Below are positions 1 to 5,837 of a stretch of 6,281 nt of DNA, piece by piece. The notes under the pieces were generated by a model. It had not been told where the DNA came from. It did no database searches and was given only the letters and a program-made list of their open reading frames with translations. The number at the start of each line of letters is the position of its first letter. Within the stretch, counting starts at the first letter, position 1. Location: NCBI GenBank assembly GCA_007127255.1, contig SKZS01000104.1:1-6281 (forward strand), in the 5' to 3' direction. Position numbers and translations under genes: made by a program. This stretch comes from Syntrophomonadaceae bacterium. Its GTDB lineage: Bacteria; Bacillota; Dethiobacteria; DTU022.

Positions 1-192
1 AATAAGTACCTGGTACCTTTGCCTCCAATCATAATAAATGCCTATGTTGTCGGGTATATTTTACATTATGTGCTGGCCCTGCCTCTCTATATGACAGTGT
101 TGTGGGTCGGCGCCGGGCAGGCAATCGCCTGCTACGGTCTCGGTTTGCCGCTGCTGCTCTTCCTGGAGAAGAGACGCCATATATTTGAATAA
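1..192 (+). CDS. queT: QueT-type queuosine-precursor ECF transporter S component (3' end only)
   Basis: The reading frame is open from the first base to a TAA at 190-192 and gives 63 residues, the C-terminus of a membrane protein. The visible sequence runs from a KYLVPLPPIIINAYVVG stretch, through a hydrophobic helix, to a GQAIACYGLGLPLLLFLEK ending. This matches what I remember of the QueT family, whose members end in (A/V)PLPP...NA..VG...VG.GE..vCY.LG.PLL..LE. QueT proteins are substrate-binding S components of energy-coupling-factor transporters and are linked to uptake of queuosine precursors such as preQ1. Here the common Glu in the VG.GE motif appears to be Gln (residue 41 of the fragment). 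The gene lies 24 bp before the yebC start, so co-transcription is possible. queA and tgt further down the window support the assignment. The N-terminal two-thirds lies outside the window. The family call is from motif memory, not from a search. Confidence 0.78.
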   Translation, partial: NKYLVPLPPIIINAYVVGYILHYVLALPLYMTVLWVGAGQAIACYGLGLPLLLFLEKRRHIFE

Positions 193-203
193 TCACATTT
201 GAC

Positions 204-210
204 AGGGGGG
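204..210 (+). promoter_or_regulatory. Ribosome binding site of yebC, fixing a TTG start
   Basis: An AGGGGGG run ends 6 bases before TTG 217. This supports the TTG over the upstream in-frame TTG at 199, which would put six unconserved residues before the family's MAGHSKWAN start and has no purine-rich site ahead of it. Confidence 0.75.
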
Positions 211-216
211 ATACCT

Positions 217-975
217 TTGGCAGGCCATTCGAAATGGGCAAACACAAAACACCGTAAAGCACGGGCAGATGCAGCCAAGGGAAAAATATTTACCAAGATT
301 GCCCGAGAAATAACCGTGGCAGCCAAAGAAGGCGGGGATGATATTGATTCCAATTTTCGCCTGAGGCTGGCAGTTCAAAAAGCAAAAGAAAATAATATGC
401 CCGGCGATAATATTCAACGAGCTATCCAAAAAGGGGTTGGCGGCCAGGAAGGCGAGAGCTTTGAACAGGCTGTTCTCGAGGGTTATGCTGCCGGTGGGGT
501 GGCAATTTTGCTCGAAGTCATGACCGATAATCACAACCGGACCGTGGCTGAAATCCGGCACCTGTTTTCACGTCATAACGGCAGCCTGGGCGAGTCCGGC
601 TGTGTGGCATGGATGTTCAGCCGCAAGGGATTGATCCGGGTTAGTCAGAAAGATGCCGGTATTGATGAAGACGATCTTATGCTTGCTGCACTTGAGGCAG
701 GAGCGGAGGATGTTGATCTGGACGACAGCGGTATCTATAATATTATTACTGAAATTGAGCAGCTGCAAACGGTCAGGGATCAACTCCAGGGGCAGGGGAT
801 AAGTGTTGATTCATATGAGCTTACAATGCTGCCCAGCAACACCCTTAACATTACCGATGGCGATACTGCAGCAAAAATAATTAAGTTAATGGAAGCGCTT
901 GATGATCACGATGATGTTCAGAATGTCTATGCAAACTTTGATATTCCTGAAGAATTGATGGCTGAAACACAGTAA
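217..975 (+). CDS. yebC: YebC/TACO1 family protein (translation factor / reputed transcriptional regulator)
   Basis: The product has 252 residues, within the usual 240-250 range. It begins with the family hallmark MAGHSKWANTKHRK (residues 1-14). Further family motifs are NMPGDNIQRAI (60-70), the long conserved core EGYAAGGVAILLEV..DNHNRT..EIRHLFSRH (88-120), LGESGCVAWMF (124-134), and the C-terminal DDVQNVYANFDIPEEL (232-247). Members are cytoplasmic three-domain proteins, long annotated as DNA-binding regulators. More recent work on bacterial YebC and mitochondrial TACO1 points to a role on the ribosome, easing translation of difficult (proline-rich) stretches. The TTG start at 217 is chosen because it gives the conserved N-terminus and has a strong ribosome binding site. 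The gene ends 30 bp before ruvC. yebC directly upstream of ruvC is a widespread bacterial arrangement. The identification is secure; the molecular role is family knowledge and cannot be read from this sequence. Confidence 0.95.
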   Translation: MAGHSKWANTKHRKARADAAKGKIFTKIAREITVAAKEGGDDIDSNFRLRLAVQKAKENNMPGDNIQRAIQKGVGGQEGESFEQAVLEGYAAGGVAILLEVMTDNHNRTVAEIRHLFSRHNGSLGESGCVAWMFSRKGLIRVSQKDAGIDEDDLMLAALEAGAEDVDLDDSGIYNIITEIEQLQTVRDQLQGQGISVDSYELTMLPSNTLNITDGDTAAKIIKLMEALDDHDDVQNVYANFDIPEELMAETQ

Positions 976-995
976 AATTAAAGCTTGGAAAGTAC

Positions 996-1001
996 AGGTG
1001 G
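996..1001 (+). promoter_or_regulatory. Ribosome binding site of ruvC, supporting ATG 1006
   Basis: AGGTGG ends 4 bases before ATG 1006. The longer in-frame alternative, TTG 985, has only A/T-rich sequence ahead of it and would add seven unconserved residues before MRILGIDPG, so the ATG is preferred. Confidence 0.6.
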
Positions 1002-1005
1002 TCTG

Positions 1006-1506
1006 ATGCGCATATTAGGAATTGACCCTGGAGTAGCAATAACCGGATACGCCGTTATCGAATTAAATAATGGCGTATTTAATTGTTTGCAGTCAGGATG
1101 TATCAGAACCGCCAAGGATGAACAGCCTGCCCTGCGCCTGAAAGCTATTTATGACCAGGTATTAACTCTGCTCAATCAATATAAACCGCAGGAAGTGGCT
1201 GTAGAAAAAATATTTTTCAGTAAAAATGTCCGTACTGCTTTCCAGGTAGGGGAAGCGCGCGGAGTAATTATGCTTGTTTCCGCCAATCAGGCTATTCCCC
1301 TGTTTGAGTATACTCCGCTCCAGGTTAAGCAGGCAGTTGCCGGATATGGCAAAGCTGAGAAACAGCAGGTCCAGAAAATGGTCCAGCTGCTGCTTAAGCT
1401 CAAGAAAGAACCTGCGGTTGATGATGAGGCTGATGCCATGGCCGTCGCGCTCTGTCACCTGCAAAACCGCCGCTGGCATGCAGCTGTAAAGGGAGGACGG
1501 CCATAA
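1006..1506 (+). CDS. ruvC: RuvC crossover junction endodeoxyribonuclease (Holliday junction resolvase)
   Basis: RuvC cuts Holliday junctions symmetrically during recombination and repair, acting with the RuvAB branch-migration motor. The product has 166 residues, close to the usual 160-175. It has the RNase H-like fold signature MRILGIDPG at the N-terminus. All four metal-binding acids are visible: D7 (GIDPG), E67 (AVEKIFF), D140 and D143 (DEADAMAVALCH). The FSKNVRTAFQVGEARGV segment (71-87) and EYTPLQVKQAVAGYGKAEKQQVQ (101-123) are also family-typical. The first catalytic Asp sits seven codons after ATG 1006, as in Escherichia coli. The stop codon directly abuts the ruvA GTG, and the ruvA ribosome binding site lies within the last codons, implying one transcript and probably translational coupling. 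The resolvase therefore appears intact. Confidence is very high. Confidence 0.97.
   Translation: MRILGIDPGVAITGYAVIELNNGVFNCLQSGCIRTAKDEQPALRLKAIYDQVLTLLNQYKPQEVAVEKIFFSKNVRTAFQVGEARGVIMLVSANQAIPLFEYTPLQVKQAVAGYGKAEKQQVQKMVQLLLKLKKEPAVDDEADAMAVALCHLQNRRWHAAVKGGRP
1488..1496 (+). promoter_or_regulatory. Ribosome binding site of ruvA inside the ruvC 3' end
   Basis: AAAGGGAGG lies within the last codons of ruvC and ends 10 bases before GTG 1507. Its position inside the upstream gene suggests coupled translation of ruvC and ruvA. Confidence 0.65.
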
Positions 1507-2112
1507 GTGATCGAATATTTGAAGGGTCGCCTGGTTGCAGCAGGGCCGGGTAAGGCTATCCTGGAAATTGGAGGAGTTGGCCTGGCCCTCGATATGCCGC
1601 CGGCGGAGAATAATCTTTCCGGCTCAATCGGCCAGGAAGTTACCATCTACACCCGCTTGCTGGTTAAAGAAGAAGAAGTATATCTTTACGGGTTCAAAAC
1701 TGCGGAAGAACGTAAACTTTTTAACCTGGTTTTAAGCGTAAGCGGCTTCGGACCCCGCCTGGCGCTGTCACTGCTGGGGTTGTTTTCCGTTTCACAGCTT
1801 TATGTGGCAGTTCTGGAAGAGAACATCGCGCAGCTTACCCGGGCACATGGAGTCGGCCGTAAAGCGGCCCAGCGTCTTATCCTGGAATTAAAGGAGAAGC
1901 TGCCGAAAGCGATAACTGCCGCAGACCTGGCAGGTGAACCTGTTAACTCATCGAGTTCTTCTGTCTTCAATGATATAACAGAGGCATTGATAACCCTCGG
2001 GTATTCCGGCGGCGAAGCAGCTGCTGCGGTTAGTAAAGTTGTTGAAGAAAACGATAAAGCTTCCCGGGAAGAATTATTGAAATTGGCTTTAAAAAAAATG
2101 GCCGGGAATTAA
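1507..2112 (+). CDS. ruvA: RuvA Holliday junction branch-migration complex subunit
   Basis: RuvA binds the four-way junction as a tetramer and loads RuvB hexamers. The product has 201 residues, the usual size. Domain I is an OB fold from MIEYLKGRL to about residue 63 and ends in VKEEEVYLYGF; E55 and E56 sit where the acidic pin (E55/D56 in E. coli) is found. Domain II (about 64-143) has the two helix-hairpin-helix motifs: VSGFGPRLALSLL (78-90), and AHGVGRKAAQRLILELKEKL (113-132), where His replaces the more usual Pro of PGIG. A Ser-rich linker (148-152) leads to domain III (about 154-201), the three-helix part that contacts RuvB. The GTG start at 1507 immediately follows the ruvC TAA with no gap. 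The downstream ruvB start is 41 bp away. Identification is certain. Confidence 0.97.
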   Translation: MIEYLKGRLVAAGPGKAILEIGGVGLALDMPPAENNLSGSIGQEVTIYTRLLVKEEEVYLYGFKTAEERKLFNLVLSVSGFGPRLALSLLGLFSVSQLYVAVLEENIAQLTRAHGVGRKAAQRLILELKEKLPKAITAADLAGEPVNSSSSSVFNDITEALITLGYSGGEAAAAVSKVVEENDKASREELLKLALKKMAGN

Positions 2113-2153
2113 TTTTATATTAGAGCCTAATGCTGAGGTGAAAGGAGAATCAG

Positions 2154-3179
2154 ATGGAGGAGGAAAGGATAGTATCCGCCCAGCGCCAGTCCGAGGATGA
2201 TCCCCAGGTTGAAATTGGCCTCAGGCCGCGTTCCCTGCATGAATACATCGGCCAGGAAAAAGTCAAGGAAAAATTGGCTATTTATATCAAGGCCGCCCTG
2301 GAGCGAAACGAATCTTTAGATCACGTTCTGCTTTACGGCCCGCCGGGTCTGGGCAAAACAACATTAGCGCATATAATTGCCAATGAACTGGGTGTTAGCA
2401 TAAGGGTTACTGCTGGTCCGGCTATTGAGAGGCCCGGCGATCTGGCGGCAATTTTAACCAACCTTGGTCATGGTGATGTGCTCTTTATCGATGAAATCCA
2501 TCGCCTTAACCATTCAGTGGAAGAAATCCTTTACCCCGCAATGGAAGATAACGCTTTAGATATTATAATCGGTAAAGGTCCGGGGGCCCGGACCCTGCGC
2601 CTGGACCTCCCGCCTTTTACCTTGATTGGAGCTACTGTCAGGGCCGGACTGCTTACTTCGCCCCTTCGCGACCGGTTTGGGGTGGTAGATCGATTGGATT
2701 TTTATACCCCGGCCGAACTGCAGCAGATTGTTACCCGCTCGGCAAGCATCCTGGACGTCAAAATTGAAGAAGAAGGAGCGGCAATTATTGCCTGTGCCTC
2801 GAGGGGTACGCCGAGAGTGGCTAACCGTCTGCTTAAAAGAGTACGCGATTATGCCCAGGTAAAAGCGGGCAATGTGATCAACAGGGTGGTAGCGGAGGAA
2901 GCGTTAAAGATGTTGCAGCTTGACGAGAAGGGTTTAGATGAAATAGATCGCCGCCTTCTTATAGCTTTAATTGAAAAATTTGAAGGCGGGCCGGTCGGCC
3001 TTGATACCCTTGCCGCCTGCATCAGCGAAGAACCGGAAACCCTGGAGGATGTTTATGAGCCTTACCTGATGCAGCTTGGCCTGCTGAAACGGACAGCGCG
3101 TGGACGTATGGTTACCGGTGAAGTTTATACATACTTGAATCTTAAGCCGAAAGAAGGAAACCAGCAAAAACTGTGGTAA
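2154..3179 (+). CDS. ruvB: RuvB Holliday junction branch-migration ATP-dependent DNA helicase
   Basis: RuvB is the hexameric AAA+ motor that pumps DNA through the RuvA-bound junction. The product has 341 residues (family about 330-350). Visible elements in order: the N-terminal LRPRSLHEYIGQEKVKEKL (23-41); Walker A GPPGLGKTT (62-70); Walker B LFIDEIHRL (110-118, D113/E114); sensor 1 LIGATVRAGLLTSPLRDRFG (157-176), with R174 as the probable arginine finger; sensor 2 GTPRVANRLLKRVRD (218-232, R221); and a C-terminal winged-helix domain with GGPVGLDTLA (278-287) and DVYEPYLMQLGLLKRTARGR (299-318). The sensor 1 loop reads GATVRAG where GATTRAG is usual. The ATG at 2154 has an AAAGGAG ribosome binding site 6 bases upstream, and no competing start is convincing. 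It closes the ruvCAB cluster; the next gene starts 140 bp later. Confidence 0.98.
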   Translation: MEEERIVSAQRQSEDDPQVEIGLRPRSLHEYIGQEKVKEKLAIYIKAALERNESLDHVLLYGPPGLGKTTLAHIIANELGVSIRVTAGPAIERPGDLAAILTNLGHGDVLFIDEIHRLNHSVEEILYPAMEDNALDIIIGKGPGARTLRLDLPPFTLIGATVRAGLLTSPLRDRFGVVDRLDFYTPAELQQIVTRSASILDVKIEEEGAAIIACASRGTPRVANRLLKRVRDYAQVKAGNVINRVVAEEALKMLQLDEKGLDEIDRRLLIALIEKFEGGPVGLDTLAACISEEPETLEDVYEPYLMQLGLLKRTARGRMVTGEVYTYLNLKPKEGNQQKLW

Positions 3180-3218
3180 TTAAGGCATAGTTCAGGATTA
3201 AGTATTCGGAAGTCTGTA

Positions 3219-3257
3219 GTAAAAGAAAACCCTGAACAGGGTTTACTGGTTTTCAGT
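3219..3257 (+). other. Palindrome / alternative hairpins after ruvB, possible weak terminator or processing site
   Basis: Positions 3227-3244 form a perfect palindrome, AAACCCTG-AA-CAGGGTTT, able to fold as a 7-bp stem with a 4-base loop. Two further pairings are possible: AGTAAA (3219-3224) with TTTACT (3242-3247), and GAAAACC (3225-3231) with GGTTTTC (3248-3254), the latter excluding the first hairpin. ACTG (3245-3248) can also pair with CAGT (3254-3257). The downstream sequence is T-rich but lacks an unbroken T run, so this is at best a weak intrinsic terminator for the ruv operon. The rest of the 140-bp gap shows no other element I can support. Confidence 0.35.
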
Positions 3258-3307
3258 CTTTATTTATAGCGAATCCTAAATAATGATCTCGCAATCTTAT
3301 TTTAAAT

Positions 3308-3313
3308 GAGGTG
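3308..3313 (+). promoter_or_regulatory. Ribosome binding site deciding the TTG start of the DUF2905 gene
   Basis: GAGGTG ends 6 bases before TTG 3320. The other in-frame candidate, GTG 3311, overlaps this site itself and would lack a proper one, so TTG 3320 is preferred. Confidence 0.6.
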
Positions 3314-3319
3314 TTCAGC

Positions 3320-3538
3320 TTGCCTGATTTACAATCATTCGGCAAACTCCTCCTGGTTGGCGGTGGCTTGATTGCCGCCGCAGGTTTAATATTGCTGATT
3401 TTCGGCAGGCTTGGTATCGGCCGCTTACCGGGTGATATTTTTATCCAGAGAGACAACATTGCCTTTTATTTCCCCCTGGCCACGATGCTGCTGGTTAGCA
3501 TAATTCTGACCTTAATCCTAAACTTTATCAGGCGTTAA
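3320..3538 (+). CDS. Small two-helix membrane protein, DUF2905 family
   Basis: The product has 72 residues, nearly all hydrophobic. Helix 1 spans about residues 8-30 (GKLLLVGGGLIAAAGLILLIFGR). A short loop carries the family signature GRLPGDIFIQRDN (34-46). Helix 2 spans about 50-69 (YFPLATMLLVSIILTLILNF) and ends in a basic IRR tail. The motif GRLPGD followed by FYFPLAT is what I associate with the DUF2905 family of small inner-membrane proteins. Their function is not established, and none can be inferred here. Genes of this family commonly sit between ruvB and queA in Clostridia and some other phyla, consistent with this location. The TTG start at 3320 is chosen for its ribosome binding site and conserved length. 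There is no signal-peptide cleavage site; helix 1 probably acts as an anchor. Family call good, function unknown. Confidence 0.85.
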   Translation: MPDLQSFGKLLLVGGGLIAAAGLILLIFGRLGIGRLPGDIFIQRDNIAFYFPLATMLLVSIILTLILNFIRR

Positions 3539-3565
3539 ATTCAGGCAATATTTTCATCATATTTG

Positions 3566-3605
3566 CTTTCAGATTCTGAAAGTGTTTTGTCATTCTGAAA
3601 GAAGG
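3566..3605 (+). promoter_or_regulatory. Hairpin and direct repeat in the queA leader, overlapping its ribosome binding site
   Basis: CTTTCAG (3566-3572) and CTGAAAG (3576-3582) form a 7-bp stem with a 3-base loop, followed by TGTTTTG. ATTCTGAAAG occurs twice (3573-3582 and 3592-3601), so the left arm can instead pair with the second copy as CTTTCAGA/TCTGAAAG (3566-3573 with 3594-3601, 8 bp). That fold would cover part of the AAAGAAGG ribosome binding site (3598-3605), which lies 6 bases before ATG 3612. The pairing is seen in the sequence; any regulatory effect, or a weak terminator role for the first hairpin, is inference. Confidence 0.35.
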
Positions 3606-3611
3606 TTATTA

Positions 3612-4646
3612 ATGGACTACAGCAGATTAAGTGATTATGATTACCATTTGCCGGAGGAGTACATTGCCCAGAGACCTCTTGAGCAAAGAGATAAATCCCG
3701 GATGATGGTATTGCACCGTGAAAGCGGCAGTATAGAACATAGCGTTTTCGAGCAGATCCCTTCCTACATGGAGGAAGGTGATTTACTCGTGTTAAATGAT
3801 ACCAGAGTTATTCCTGCCCGCCTGCTCGGTACAATTGATGGAAAATCAACCCCCGCTGAGCTGTTACTGCTGCATAAGCTTTCCACCGGGCAGTGGGTGG
3901 CCATGGTTAAGCCGGGCAAGAAGCTTAAGCCCGGGGTTAAGGTTGTTTTCGACCAGGGGGCTGAAGCGCTTATTGTTGACTATGAAGGGGAAGGATTGCG
4001 AGTAGTAAGTTTCAACTCGCCGCAGCCAATCGAGCAGCTTTTACCAGGTATTGGCAAAGTTCCCCTGCCGCCTTATATAACTAGAGAGCTTGATGATCCG
4101 GATCAGTATCAGACTATTTATGCCACAAGGGATGGTTCCGCTGCTGCTCCAACTGCCGGCCTGCATTTTACGGATGATATTCTTGCTGCTCTCCGCGAAA
4201 AAGGAGTGAGAATCGCTTATATAACCCTTCATATCGGGCCCGGAACCTTTCAACCTGTAAAGGCGGAAGATATCCGTGAACACGTCATGCATCAAGAGTA
4301 TTATCGTATTGAAAATGAAGCAGCCCGTCTGCTCAACGAGGCTAAAGCAGGGGGCAAGAGGATTATTGCAATTGGCACTACGGTAACCCGCGTGCTGGAG
4401 ACAGCTGTTAGTGATAAAGGTACTTTTAAAGGCAACCAGGAAGGGTGGACCGGATTGTTTATCTACCCTGGCTATAAATTCCGTTTTGTTAATGCCATGC
4501 TTACTAATTTTCACCTGCCCCGTTCAACTCTGTTAATGTTAGTAAGCGCCCTGGCCGGGCGTGACAATATTATGGCTGCATACCGGGAAGCAGTTGAAAA
4601 AAAATATCGATTTTTTAGCTTTGGCGATTGTATGCTTATTATTTAA
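3612..4646 (+). CDS. queA: QueA, S-adenosylmethionine:tRNA ribosyltransferase-isomerase
   Basis: QueA transfers and rearranges the ribosyl group of S-adenosylmethionine onto preQ1 at tRNA position 34, giving epoxyqueuosine. It is a cytoplasmic enzyme acting after Tgt. The product has 344 residues, the usual 340-350. Family motifs in order: LSDYDYHLPEEYIAQRP (6-22); LLVLNDTRVIPARLLG (58-73); WVAMVKPGKKLKPG (95-108); GKVPLPPYI (148-156); YQTIYA followed by GSAAAPTAGLHFT (166-187); LHIGPGTFQPV (206-216); GWTGLFIYPGYKFRFVNAMLTNFHLPRSTLLMLVSALAG (278-316); and the terminal YRFFSFGDCMLII (332-344). ATG 3612 has AAAGAAGG six bases upstream; an in-frame GTG at 3582 would add ten unconserved residues inside a hairpin, so it is rejected. 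tgt follows after 54 bp. Canonical positions appear intact, with small variants (HIGPGTF for HVGLGTF-like, FGDCM for (Y/F)GDAM). Confidence 0.97.
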   Translation: MDYSRLSDYDYHLPEEYIAQRPLEQRDKSRMMVLHRESGSIEHSVFEQIPSYMEEGDLLVLNDTRVIPARLLGTIDGKSTPAELLLLHKLSTGQWVAMVKPGKKLKPGVKVVFDQGAEALIVDYEGEGLRVVSFNSPQPIEQLLPGIGKVPLPPYITRELDDPDQYQTIYATRDGSAAAPTAGLHFTDDILAALREKGVRIAYITLHIGPGTFQPVKAEDIREHVMHQEYYRIENEAARLLNEAKAGGKRIIAIGTTVTRVLETAVSDKGTFKGNQEGWTGLFIYPGYKFRFVNAMLTNFHLPRSTLLMLVSALAGRDNIMAAYREAVEKKYRFFSFGDCMLII

Positions 4647-4662
4647 TTTGTATGGCCAGGCG

Positions 4663-4691
4663 TTGACAGTAAAGCTTGCTTAAGATAAGCT
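4663..4691 (+). promoter_or_regulatory. Weak promoter-like element upstream of tgt
   Basis: In the 54-bp queA-tgt gap a perfect TTGACA (4663-4668) is followed, 17 bases later, by TAAGCT (4686-4691), which keeps the first, second and last positions of a TATAAT box but only three of six in all. A 5-bp stem (AGCTT 4673-4677 with AAGCT 4687-4691) overlaps it. A secondary promoter for tgt-yajC is possible; chance is a fair alternative. Confidence 0.25.
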
Positions 4692-4700
4692 ATAGGATGG

Positions 4701-5837
4701 ATGAACAGGATGCCCATAGAGTTTAAAATAGCAGGTAATTGTCCGCAAACTGCTGCCCGCATCGGTGAATTAAAAACTGCCCATGGAACGATTCAAACTC
4801 CGGCTTTTATGCCGGTCGGGACGCAGGGGACTGTTAAAGCCCTGACTGTCGGGGAACTGGATGAAATGGGCACGGCATTAATCCTGGGCAACTGTTATCA
4901 TTTGTTTCTACGCCCCGGGATAGAATTGATCGCCCGCCACGGCGGATTACACCGCTTTATGAATTGGAACGGTTCTATTCTTACCGACAGTGGTGGATTC
5001 CAGGTTTTTAGCCTGGGTGGGTTACGCAAACTTGACGACAGGGGAGTATCTTTTACATCCCATATCGACGGTTCTAAGCATTTTCTTTCCCCGGAAAGAG
5101 TAACAAGACTGCAAAACATGCTTGGATCTGATATCGCAATGGTCCTTGACCAGTGCCCGCCTTACCCGGCTGAATACGAAGAAGTCAAAGAAGCAGTAAG
5201 ACGCACAAGTCTATGGGCTGGACGCTGTAAAAGCGCTCACCTGCGCAAAGACCAGGCCCTCTTTGCAATTATCCAGGGTGGAGTATATAATGATTTGCGC
5301 CGCCGGTCGGCGACAGAGCTTGTCGATATGGATTTCGACGGGTATGCTCTGGGCGGTTTAAGCGTGGGAGAGCCAAAAAATTTAATGTATGAAACCCTTT
5401 ACGGCACCGTCCCTGAACTGCCCCGCGATAAAGTCCATTACCTGATGGGTGTCGGATCGCCGGATGCCCTGCTTGAAGGGGTCAGATCGGGTATTGATAT
5501 CTTTGATTGTGTTCTGCCGACGAGAATAGCCCGCAACGGAAGGGTGATGACATCTAAAGGTTATCTGCCGATCCGTAACAGCATTTATGCAGCGGACCTT
5601 TCTCCGCTTGACGAAGCTTGCCAATGTCCTGTCTGTAAAAACTACAGCAGGGCTTATATAAGGCACCTGTTTAATGCTAATGAAATCCTGGGAATAAGGT
5701 TAACAACTTATCACAACCTTTATTACCTGGATCGGCTGATGAAAGATATCCGGAAAGCATTAAGCGAGAATCGTTTTGAAAAGTTTTACCAGGAAATGAG
5801 CCCCGGGCTCACAAAAATGTATGGAGGTGTAGTTTAG
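4701..5837 (+). CDS. tgt: Tgt, queuine/7-aminomethyl-7-deazaguanine tRNA-ribosyltransferase
   Basis: Bacterial Tgt swaps guanine 34 of tRNAs for Asp, Asn, His and Tyr with preQ1, the base-exchange step of queuosine synthesis. The product has 378 residues (family about 370-385), a TIM barrel with a zinc site. Visible are GTQGTVKALT (40-49); ILTDSGGFQVFSL (93-105) with D96, the general acid/base (D89 in E. coli); MVLDQCPPYPAE (147-158) with substrate-binding D150; IIQGG (190-194) with Q192; YALGGLSVGEP (215-225); GIDIFDCVLPTRIARNG (264-280) with nucleophile D269; and the zinc ligands C307, C309, C312 and H338. The residue after D150 is Gln where Glu is usual. The start is ATG 4701, but ATG 4710 also fits, giving MPIEFKIAGN, like the family's short N-terminus; neither has a strong ribosome binding site (AGGATGG at 4694-4700). 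The stop overlaps the yajC start by one base. Confidence 0.97.
   Translation: MNRMPIEFKIAGNCPQTAARIGELKTAHGTIQTPAFMPVGTQGTVKALTVGELDEMGTALILGNCYHLFLRPGIELIARHGGLHRFMNWNGSILTDSGGFQVFSLGGLRKLDDRGVSFTSHIDGSKHFLSPERVTRLQNMLGSDIAMVLDQCPPYPAEYEEVKEAVRRTSLWAGRCKSAHLRKDQALFAIIQGGVYNDLRRRSATELVDMDFDGYALGGLSVGEPKNLMYETLYGTVPELPRDKVHYLMGVGSPDALLEGVRSGIDIFDCVLPTRIARNGRVMTSKGYLPIRNSIYAADLSPLDEACQCPVCKNYSRAYIRHLFNANEILGIRLTTYHNLYYLDRLMKDIRKALSENRFEKFYQEMSPGLTKMYGGVV
5823..5829 (+). promoter_or_regulatory. Ribosome binding site of yajC inside tgt
   Basis: GGAGGTG lies in the last codons of tgt, 7 bases before GTG 5837. Together with the one-base TAGTG overlap it implies coupled translation of tgt and yajC and fixes the GTG start. 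Confidence 0.75.

Noticed and set aside
193..561. A 122-codon minus-strand open frame with Cys/Phe-rich sequence opposite yebC.
   Set aside because: It is the reverse complement of the conserved yebC core; the composition follows from the coding strand and there is no independent support.
3539..3620. A preQ1 riboswitch upstream of queA.
   Set aside because: I looked for the short stem with a C-rich loop followed by an A-rich tail of preQ1-I, and for a preQ1-II-like layout; neither is present. Only the simple hairpin and repeat reported above were found.
4041..4514. A 157-codon open frame on the minus strand within queA.
   Set aside because: It lies wholly opposite a clearly conserved gene, has no ribosome binding site or recognisable motif, and is a typical antisense shadow.
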